DNA from: Acuticoccus sp. I52.16.1
GTDB taxonomy: Bacteria > Pseudomonadota > Alphaproteobacteria > Rhizobiales > Amorphaceae
NCBI RefSeq assembly: GCF_022865125.1
Contig: NZ_CP094828.1
Coordinates: 4,705,219 to 4,769,218, forward strand
Reading direction: 5' to 3'
Length of the DNA: 64,000 bases
Position numbers and translations under genes: made by a program. Shown here in pieces: positions 37,301-45,400 of the stretch (within the stretch, counting starts at the first letter, position 1; every line of letters begins with the position of its first letter). The notes beneath the pieces are model-generated. The model made no database searches, was not told the DNA's origin, and was given only the letters and a program-made list of their open reading frames with translations.

Positions 37301-39421
37301 GCGGCCTGGAACACCCTCGCCGACATCAACGCGCGCTGGCGCGTCGGCCCCGAGGACCGCGTGCTCGCACTCTCGGCGCTGGGGTTCGACCTCTCGGTCT
37401 ACGACATCTTCGGCGTGCTGGGTGCGGGCGGGGCGCTGGTCCTGCCGGCGCCCGAGATCGCGCGCGATCCCGCGGCCTGGGCACATCTGGCGCAACGCCA
37501 CCGGGTGACCCTGTGGAACAGCGTCCCGGCACTGATGCAGATGCTGGTCGAGACCGCCGAGATGGACCCCGCGTCCTGGCCGGCCTCGCTGCGGCTCGTC
37601 CTGTTGAGCGGCGACTGGATCCCGGTCACGCTCCCCGGCCGCATCCGCGCGCTCGGGGAGGCGGCCGTGGTCAGCCTCGGCGGGGCGACGGAGGCGGCAG
37701 TCTGGTCGATCGCGCACCCGGCGGACGACGTCGACCCGGCGCGCGCCGGCATCCCCTACGGCAAGCCGCTCGCCAACCAGGTGTTTCACGTCCTGGGGCG
37801 GGACATGGCGCCGGTGCCGGATTACGTTGCGGGCGAACTCTACATCGGCGGCGCCGGTCTCGCGCAGGGTTATTGGAAGGACGCCGAGAAGACTGCCGCC
37901 AGCTTCGTCATTCACCCCGCGACGGGTGAGCGGCTCTACCGCACCGGCGACTTCGGGCGTTATGTCGAGGGTGGCGTGATCGAGTTTCTCGGCCGCCGCG
38001 ACGCGCAGGTGAAGGTGAGCGGATACCGCATCGAGCTGGGCGAGATCGAGGCTGCGCTCGCCGCCCACCCGGATGTCGCCGCCGCCGCCGTATCCGCTCC
38101 GGCCGACCGCGCCGGCCATCGCCGGCTGGTCGCCCACGTCGTCATGGCGCCCGCCGTGCCGGACGATTTCGGCGACCTCGCCGAGGGGGTCCTGACCGAC
38201 CCGCTCGCGCGGATGGACTTCCAGATGCGCCGCCTCGGCCAGCGTCCGACCGGGACGGGCGAGACCGTCGTCGCGCTGCCCGGTGGCGCCGTGGACGCGA
38301 CGCGACGGGCGGCCTTCCTCGCGCGGCAGAGCCACCGCCGCTTCCTCGATACGCCGGTCCCGCTGGCGGCATTCGGCGCCCTGCTGGCGAGCCTCCAGGG
38401 GATCGAGATCGACGGCGCGCCGCTGCCAAAGTTCCGCTACCCGTCGGCCTCCAGCCTCAACCCGGTGCAGTGCTATGTCGCCGTGAAGGCCGGCATGGCG
38501 GAAGGGCTCGACGGGGGGCTCTACTACCTCGACCCGGTCCGCCATGCCCTGGTGCACCTTGGAGCGGGAGACGTCGCCGGCGTCTTCCCCGGTGCCAGTC
38601 GCGCATTGCACGAGGCGGCGGCGTTCGCGGTGTTCCTAGTGGGCCGGCTCGATGCCATCCGCCCGCTCTATGGCGGGCTCGCCCGCGACTTCGCCTTGCT
38701 GGAGGCCGGGTATGCGGGGCAGGCGCTGATGGACGCGGCGCCGCGCGAGGATATCGGCCTCTGCCCCATCGGCCACGTTGACGAGGCGGCGCTCACGGCA
38801 CGCCTCGGTGTCGAGGGCGAGGTCGTGGTGCACGGCTTCGTCGGCGGCGTCGTGGACCCGGCATGGGCCGCGCAGTGGGGCCGTGCGCATCCGGCGCCGG
38901 CGGACCCGGCCGAAGCGATGAAGGCCTGGGCGCGGCGCAAGCTTCCGGCCTACATGGTCCCGGCGACGTTCGTCTTCCGCGACGCGCTGCCGCTGACGGC
39001 CAACGGCAAGGTCGATCGTGGCGCTCTCGCCGTGCCGGCGCCCGCCGCTCCGGCGGCGCCGGTAGCGACGGGGGCGGCGGGCGGCGCGGTGGAGGCGGCG
39101 ATCGCCGCCGTCATGGCCGAGATCCTGGAGCAGCCGTCCGTCGCGCCAGAGGCGAACTTCTTCGACCTCGGCGCCAACTCGCTGCACCTCGTCCAACTCC
39201 ATCGCCGCCTGAAGGCCGAGCACGGAGCGGCGCTGGCGCTGATCGACATGTTCCAGAACCCCACCGTCGCCTCCTTGGCGGCGATGATGGCGGCCGGTGG
39301 AACCTCCGACACGCTCGCCGAAACCGAGCGCGACGAGATCGACGCGCGCGCCGCCAGGGCACGCACCGAGCGGCGCAAACGCGCGCTCTCCCGCAAGCCA
39401 GAGACCGGACGACCGACGTGA
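31352..39421 (+). CDS. NRPS 1: C-A(FkbM methyltransferase inserted)-PCP-Cy-A(oxidase inserted)-PCP
   Basis: About 2689 aa, two modules. C: HHVVLDG (about 178). A1: FTSGSSGTP (about 644); residues read as code D-T-K-D-L-G-M-V, close to Glu codes. Between A8 and A10 sits an FkbM-type methyltransferase (about 940-1195; VLDVGANIGLF, KINVEKAE). PCP1: GGHSLLA. Cy: LTDIQEAYWLGR and D-A-L-I-A-D. A2: FTSGSTG (about 1967), code D-L-Y-N-L-S-L-V, matching cysteine. Inserted in A2 is a SagB/nitroreductase-like oxidase (about 2266-2516; SHRRF, SASSLNPVQCYV). PCP2: GANSLHL. Start: the frame is open from an ATT at 31352, 6 nt after GAGAGGTGG; the first usual codon is TTG 31403, inside a conserved N-terminal helix. 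Confidence 0.93.
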   Translation: MSEIAARLSRLSPEQRALLARRLAESGRASPGSPAPAPLRVRDGSPLPASFAQERLWFEQSLAPDSPHYNEAVVLRVRGALDVARMAAAFGEVVRRHEILRTRFVATEAGLTQVVEPPQPVTILAEDAAGTTAEAREAHARAIVREAIRTPFALDGAPLLRLRLVRTEPQAALLALVVHHVVLDGWSAVLVFREAFTVYGAMAEGREAALPALPLQYADFAADERAALANGALDADRSYWAERLAGDLPLPPLPYGRRPRTVASGRGGHARLTIAADLAGRLRTFARGENATLFTTMGAALALLLARHAGQEEVLIAAPMTVRDGPDLAPVAGLFINTVLLRLDVAPQSTFRDLVRHAQARVLEAQSHHRYPFQALMADLRGAGTVTGRPLASVMFDLQRLPEAMEPAGLSVDYVEIDPGTSKFDLGLSVKETEGPLLGTFEYAGDLFTDTEIAWFAERYRTLLDRLVSAPDRPLADLSIADTADVAAIAAWNDTARPVDLAPLDAAFAQALARSPHAPAVHHAGTRLTFAELDAKAGALAGRLAARGVVAGEGVAMVLPRGVDQIAAILACWRLGAAYVALDTGWPRSRIAAAVAAVAGRLVLTDGDTDALVEGATLRVDRDEPAAAGVAARATLDDPAYMMFTSGSSGTPRLVSVTHRNLAHLAGALAMRLEAPARRTWRVAVNGPLSFDTSVKQLVQLTAGHTLDIVPDGVRTDPPAFVAWLGERRIDVLDATPLHVAALMDAGLAEVATLQRVLVGGEAIDPALWEALARAPFRAFNMYGPTETTVDATVAEITGGEPVIGAPLANVTAHVVDAALRPVPVGVVGELMIGGAGVAAGYVGDAAATADRFIEHDGVRVYRTGDGVRWRLDGTLAFAGRIDDQVKLRGHRIEPGEIVAALRAVPGVEDAAVVTLGEGEARRLVAYVVAAARAEPPARRLPNGLMVAELNRNETDFLYEEMFEQNAYFKHGIGLPAGATVLDVGANIGLFSLAAHFAAPGVTIHAFEPNPAVADLAAANTARYGARARVHRHAIAATAGAAEFTFYPGFSILSGLYADAADDRAVVESFVRKHDGADYEAHGLGTLLGELLDDRFRAETLSVPLETLSAVIAREGLERVDLLKINVEKAEADVLAGLSEADWPKVAQVAVEVHDLDGRLARVVALLEGRGFAVTVERDWQLEDDAGTNFYVYARRPGLAPHAPPGPVAALVAGPAGPLDPGPLDPDLLLAALRTRLPEVMVPSEVILLDRLPTTANGKLDRRALPVPAARATDRRPPATPTEARLASLWAELLNRPVGCEENFFALGGHSLLATRLIARIRADFAVALPIRTLFEAPTVARLAREVDAAEAAAPAAAATVIHAAAARHEPFALTDIQEAYWLGRNAAFDLGNTSTRIYLELEDRDWDVARLEEGWNRLVVRHDMLRAVVDDDGRQRVLPEVPRYGFDTHDLTDAADPEADLAARRARMIDAVMPFDTWPLFEIGASRLAGGAVRLHISMDALIADATSLLVLFREWAEFMARGAFAAPAPAITFRDYVTAVRGAGDAAARAAAEAYWLSRLEDLPAAPQLPLAKNPATVATPTFRRRTHLVAAPAWAGLRRAAGEAGVSVSAALLAAFGEVLARWSDDPRLTVNLTTFDRTPLHDDVARLVGDFTTLTLVAVDCAETLPFADRARAVQRRLWSDLDHRAFGGVDVLRALAQSRKSGTAAQMPVVFTSVLDLEEGAAPTRFGDLVTSVAQTPQVWLDHQVMEWNGALVLNWDAVEEIFPAGLLDAMFAAYAGLVERLAQTPAAWAAPVGPLVPAAQLAARAAANATAAPLPVQRLEAGFLARAAEAPERTALIDGERTMTYGELAARSAEIAARLVAAGAGPGRLVAVLARKGWEQVAAVLGVLRAGAAYLPVDPDLPGERIAYLLAHGDVDLALTQSTLAVAWPGGVTRIAVDRLRGTGASPPAPDNVDDLAYVIFTSGSTGLPKGVMLDHRAAWNTLADINARWRVGPEDRVLALSALGFDLSVYDIFGVLGAGGALVLPAPEIARDPAAWAHLAQRHRVTLWNSVPALMQMLVETAEMDPASWPASLRLVLLSGDWIPVTLPGRIRALGEAAVVSLGGATEAAVWSIAHPADDVDPARAGIPYGKPLANQVFHVLGRDMAPVPDYVAGELYIGGAGLAQGYWKDAEKTAASFVIHPATGERLYRTGDFGRYVEGGVIEFLGRRDAQVKVSGYRIELGEIEAALAAHPDVAAAAVSAPADRAGHRRLVAHVVMAPAVPDDFGDLAEGVLTDPLARMDFQMRRLGQRPTGTGETVVALPGGAVDATRRAAFLARQSHRRFLDTPVPLAAFGALLASLQGIEIDGAPLPKFRYPSASSLNPVQCYVAVKAGMAEGLDGGLYYLDPVRHALVHLGAGDVAGVFPGASRALHEAAAFAVFLVGRLDAIRPLYGGLARDFALLEAGYAGQALMDAAPREDIGLCPIGHVDEAALTARLGVEGEVVVHGFVGGVVDPAWAAQWGRAHPAPADPAEAMKAWARRKLPAYMVPATFVFRDALPLTANGKVDRGALAVPAPAAPAAPVATGAAGGAVEAAIAAVMAEILEQPSVAPEANFFDLGANSLHLVQLHRRLKAEHGAALALIDMFQNPTVASLAAMMAAGGTSDTLAETERDEIDARAARARTERRKRALSRKPETGRPT

Positions 39422-42400
39422 GCCAACTCGACGACGCCATCGCGATCACGGGCATGAGCGGCCGGTTCCCCGGCGCGCCCGACATCGCCGCGTTCTGGCG
39501 CCTGCTGGTGGAGGGCCGCGAGGGGATCACCTTCTACACCGACGAGGAGCTGCTCGCCGCCGGCGTCGCCCCTGCGCTGTTGCGTCACCCCAACTACGTC
39601 CGCGCGGCACCCGCGCTGACGGACGTCGACATGTTCGACGCCGCCTTCTTCGGCATCAGCCCGAAGGAGGCCGAGCTGATGGACCCGCAGCACCGCCTCT
39701 TCCTGGAGCACGCGTGGCTGGCGCTGGAGAATGCCGGCCGGATCGCCTCCGAGTTCGACGGACGCATCGGCATCTACGGCGGATCCAGCATCTCGTCCTA
39801 CCTTCTGTTCAACCTGAAGCCGGGCGAGGGCCACACCGATTCGCTGCAGACGGTGCTGGGCAACGACAAGGACTATCTGGCGACGCGCGTCGCCTACAAG
39901 CTCGGCCTCGACGGGCCGGCGGTCACGGTGCAGACGGCCTGCTCCACCGCACTCGCCGCCGTTTCGCTCGCGTGCGAGTCGCTGCTGACCCACCAGTGCG
40001 ACATGGCGCTCGCCGGCGGGGCGACGGTGCGCGTGCCGGTCGCGAGCGGCTACCTCTACGAGGAGGGCAGCATCCTCTCCCACGACGGCCATTGCCGCAC
40101 CTTCGACGCGGGCGCATCGGGGACGCTGTTCGGCTCCGGCGTCGGCATCGTCGTCCTGCGACGGCTGGAGGAGGCCGAGGCGGACGGCGACCACATCCAC
40201 GCCGTCATCCGTGGCACCGCGCTCAACAACGACGGCGACCACAAGGTGGGCTTTGCCGCGCCCAGCGTCGACGGTCAGTCGCGCGTCATCGCCGCGGCGC
40301 TGACGGCGGCGGACGTCTCGGCCGACACGATCGACTATGTCGAGGCGCACGGCACCGCGACGCCGATCGGCGACCCCATCGAGGTTCGGGCGCTGACGCG
40401 GGCGTTCCGGGCGACGTCCGCGCGCACGGGCTATTGCGGCATCGGTTCGGCGAAGACCAACGTGGGGCACCTCGAGTCGGCGGCGGGGGTGGCCGGGCTC
40501 ATCAAGGCGGTGCTGGCGCTGAAGCACCGGCAGATCCCTGCCAACCTGCACTACGCCGCCCCCAATCCCGACATCGATTTCGCCGCCAGCCCGTTCCGCG
40601 TGGTCGACAGGCTGGCCGACTGGCCGCGGGGCGACCATCCGCGCCGCGCCGGCGTCAACTCGTTCGGGATCGGTGGCACCAACGTCCACGTCGTCCTGGA
40701 GGAGGCGCCGGACGCGCCGGAGGCGCCGGCGGCGGCCACCGACCGCACCCGCCAGCCCTACGTCCTCTCGGCGCGCAGCGAGGCGTCGCTGAAGGCGCTC
40801 GCCCAGGCGCATGCCGCGCGCCTTGCCGCCCCGGACGCGCCGCCGCTCGGGGACGCCGCGTTCACCGCCGCCACCGGCCGGCGGCATTTTCCCCATCGCC
40901 TCGCCGTGGTGGGGGCCGATGCGGCGGACGTCGCGGGCCGGCTCGCCGCGTTCGCGGACGGTGGGGCGGGGGTCGCCGGCATGGCGTCCGGCGAACCGCC
41001 GCGCATCGCCTTCCTGTTCACCGGGCAGGGGTCGCAATACGTGGGCATGGGGCGGGCGCTGTACGCGGCCGAGCCGCGATTCCGCGCGGTGGTCGACCGG
41101 GCGTCGGCCATATTGCGGGACACGCTCGGCGCGCCGCTGCCCGACCTCGTCTTCGCAGCCGGCGGCGACATGCAGCGGCTCGACGCCACGCACGCGACGC
41201 AGGTCGCGCTCTACGTGCTGGAATATGCGCTCGCCACGACCTGGCGCGCCTGGGGGATCGCGCCGGCGATGGTCGCGGGCCACAGCGTCGGCGAGATCGC
41301 GGCGGCGGCGGTCGCGGGCGTGTTCTCGTTCGAGGACGGGTTGACCCTTGCCTCGGCCCGCGGGCGGCTGATGCAGGACCTGCCGCGCGAGGGCGCGATG
41401 GTCTCGGTGGCCACCGACGAGGCGAGCGTCGTCCGCCACATCGCCGCCCACGAGGGCGTCGCCATCGCCGCCGTCAACGGCCCGCGCAGCCTCGTCCTGT
41501 CGGGGGCAGCGGCGAGCGTCGAGGCGATCGCCGCGGCATTGGCGGCGGAGGGGGTGAGGACACGGCCGCTCACGGTGTCGCACGCGTTCCATTCGCCGCT
41601 GATGGCGCCGATGCTGGAGCCGTTCCGTGCGCTCGCCGGCACCATCACCTACCGGGCGCCGACGATCCCGATCGTCTCCAACGTCACCGGTGCGCTCGCC
41701 GGGGCGGAGCTGGCGGATCCGGCCTACTGGGTGCGCCACGTGATGGCCCCGGTGCGGTTCGGCGACGCGGTGGACGCGCTCTACGGCGCCGGCATCTGCA
41801 CCTTCCTGGAGATCGGCCCCAAGCCGGTGCTGACCGCGCTGGGCCGCGAGGCTCTGGAGGGGACGGCGGACGCCGAAACCACGCGGTGGCTCCCCAGCCT
41901 GACGCGCCCGGATCTCGACGAAGAGGTGATGTTCGGCTCGCTCGCAAGCCTGCACGTCGCCGGGGCGGCGGTGGACTGGGCGAACTTCCACGCGCCGTGG
42001 CGCCGACGCCGGGTGGAGCTGCCCGGCACCGTCTTCGAGCGGCGCCGGTTCTGGGTCGAGCCGTCCGCCGCCGCCCCGATCCGCCGCCGCGCCGCCGGGA
42101 CGCACCCGCTCCTGGGAACGCGCCTGCGCACGCCCGGCGCGCGGGAGGTCCGTCACGAGACGGTGCTGGCGGCCGACGAGCCGGCCTTCCTCGCCGACCA
42201 CCGCGTGTTCGGCGCTCCGGTGGTGCCGGCGACCGGCTTCCTCGAGGCCGCACTCGCCGCCGCCCGCGCCGAATGGGGCGAGGGGCCGGTCGAGGTGCGG
42301 GACGTCGCCTTCCGCGCCGCGCTCGCCCTCGGCGAGGGGCCGACCTTGGTGCAGACCGCCCTGGTACCGGTCGACGGCGGGCGGTTCGACTTCGCCGTCT

Positions 42401-45400
42401 ACAGCCTCGGCGAGGAGGACGATACGCTCCATGCCAGAGGCCGCCTCGCCCGCGCGCCCGCCTCGCACCCGCGGGCCGCGCCGCCGCCCCATGCCGCCGG
42501 GGCGCCGATCGATCCCGCGGCCGTCTACGCCGCCTATGCCGAGCGCGGGCTCGACTATGGCGCGGCCTTCCGCGGGGTGAGGGCGATCGAGGCCGGCGAC
42601 GGTGTGGTGCGGGCACAGATCCACCTGCCGGCCGCCGCCGGTCCGGCCGAACCCTTCACCCTGCACCCGGCGCTGCTCGACGCCTGCTTCCAGGCGATCG
42701 GCGTGGTGTTCACCGGGACGATCGGCGAGGGCACCTACCTGCCGGTCGGGCTGGAGCGGCTCGCCGTCTTCGGCCCGGTGCCGGCGGCCCTCACCGGCAC
42801 CGCCACGATCCGCGACACGGGCGAGGGCGGGCGGCACCTCGCCGACATGGTGCTGACCGGACCGGACGGGGTCGTCGTCGCCGTGATCGAGGGGCTGGAA
42901 TCGCGCAAGGTGAGCCGCGAGACGGTGCTCGGGAGCGATGCCGCCGCCATGGCCGAGCGCACCCACGTCCTCGCCTGGCGTGACGCGCCGCCGGACCTCG
43001 CCGTGCCGCCGGTGGAGCGGCCGACGCTGGTCGTCGGGGCCGGACCTGTCGCCGCGGAACTGGCCGCGGCGCTCGGCGCGGCAGTGGTGTCCGCCGTCCC
43101 CGAGGCGGACGGGCTGGCGCAGGTGGAGGCCGTGGTGCTCGTCGTCGAGCCGGCGCCGGTCGACGACGGGGCGGGGATGCTGGCGGCCGCGGAGGTGGGC
43201 GTCGCGGCGCTCCTGGCGCTCGTCCAGGCCGTCGTCGCCGCCGAGCGCAGCGCGGCAGTGCGCATCACCGTCGTCACCCGCGGTGCGGCGAGCCTCGCGC
43301 CCTCGGCCGCGGGGCTCGCCGCGGCGCCGCTCGCCGGCATGGCCCGCGCGATCGGCCACGAGTTCCCGGAATTGGCGCTCACGCTCGTCGACCTCGACCC
43401 GGCGGACGACGAGCCGGGCGGCGCCGTGGAGCGGCTGACGCGCGAGATCCGTGCGCCGGACGGCGAGACCGAAGTCGCCTGGCGGGGGGCGCGCCGCCGC
43501 GCCGCCCGCTTCACGCGGCTGACGGCGGGGCGCGTGACGCTGCCGGCCGGCCCGTTCCGCCTCGTCAGCGGGGCCGGCGAGGGGTTCGCCGCCGTGTCCG
43601 CCCGGGCGCTGGAGCGCCGCGCCCCGGCCGCCGGGGAGGTGGAGATCGAGGTCGCCGCGATGGGCCTCAACTATCGCGATGTGCTGGGCGCGATGGGCCT
43701 CTACCCCGGCGACCTCGGCCTCTCGGGGAGCGAATGCGCCGGCCGCGTCGTCCGCGTCGGTCCCGGTGTGGACGATCTCGCCGTGGGCGACGCGGTGGTC
43801 GCCATCGCGCAGGGGAGCTTCGCCAGTCACGTCACGGTCGCGGCAGGCTCCGTCTTCGCCGCCCCCACGGGGGTCGACCTCGTCGCCGCGGCGGGGCTCC
43901 CCGTGGTGACGCTGACGGCGTGGTACGGGCTGACGCACCTCGCCGGGCTGAAGCGGGGCGAGACCGTGCTGATCCACTCCGCGACCGGCGGCGTGGGGCT
44001 GATGGCGCTCGCCGTCGCACGCCATCTGGGTGCCGAGGTGATCGCCACCGCCAGTCCGGCCAAGCACGAGATCCTGCGCCGGATGGGCATCGCTCACATC
44101 GCGTCCTCCCGCTCCGGCGACTTTGCCGACGTGGTGCGGGCGGCCACCGGCGGCGCCGGTGTCGACGTGATCCTCGACTCCCTCCCGGCGGAGCTGATGG
44201 AGGCCAACCTCGCCGCACTGGCACAGGGCGGGCGGTTCGTGGAGATCGGCCGGCGCGACATCTGGACCGCGACGGAGATGGCTGCCGCGCGCCCCGACGC
44301 CGCCTATCATGTGGTCGACTTCGACGCCCTGTCGCGCGACGACCCGGCATTGCTGCGCCGCATGCTGGCCGAGCCGCTGGAGCGGATGGCCGCCGGCGCC
44401 ATCGCTCCGCCGCCGACCACCCCGTTCGCGGCCGAGCGGCTGCCCGAGGCGATGGCCTTCATGCAGACCACCCGCCACATCGGCAAGGTGGTGCTGACGC
44501 CGGAGCGCGAGACGACGCCGGCGGCGCGGGCCTTCGCCGCCGACCCGGCCGGGACCTACCTCGTCACCGGCGGCCTCGGCGGGCTCGGCCTGCATCTCGC
44601 CCGCTTCCTGGTGGAGAAGGGCGCGCGGCATTTGACCCTCGTCGGCCGCTCCGCGCCCGGCGCCGCGGCGGAGGCCGAGCTGGCGCGCCTCGCGGACGCC
44701 GGCGCAACGGTGACCCTCGCCCGGCTCGACGTCGCCGACGGCGCCGCCGTCACCCGGCTGGTGGCCGGGATCGACGCCGGCGAGGCGCCGCTGCGGGGGG
44801 TCTTCCACCTCGCCGGCGGGCTCGACGACAGCCTCGTCACGACGCTCGGCATGGAGCGCTTTCGTGCGGTGATGGCGCCGAAGGTGGCCGGCGCCTTCAA
44901 CCTCCACGCCGCGACCCGCGCCAGCGCGCTCGACGTCTTCGTGCTCTACGGCTCGTTGACGGGGCTGCTCGGGGCGCCGGGACAGGCGAACTATTGCGCC
45001 GCCAACACCTTCCTCGATGCGCTCGCCGCCTGGCGCCGCGCCGAGGGCCTGCCGGCACTGGCGATCGACTGGGGGCCGTGGGCCGAAGTCGGCATGGCCG
45101 CCGGCACGACGGACCGGCTCGGCGGCGCGATGCTGACGCCCGAGGCCGGCGCCGCCATGCTGGAGCGGCTCCTCGGCCGCGCCGAGCCGGCGATCGCCGT
45201 CGTCCCCTACGGCCTGGCCGACTTCCTCGACGGCACGCCGGCCGAGCGCGCCGCGGTGCCCTTCTTTGCCGATGTGCGCGAGGAGGTGAGCCGCGAGCGG
45301 GCCGAGACCGCGCGCACCGCGGCGCTGCGCGAGGACGTGCTCGCCGCCACCGGCCCCGACCGCGCCGCCCGCCTCGCGACCTACCTGACCGATCTCCTCG

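Noticed and set aside
31373-38611. Minus-strand open frame of about 2400 codons opposite NRPS1
   Set aside because: Antisense shadow of NRPS1; composition is low-complexity and no family motifs appear.
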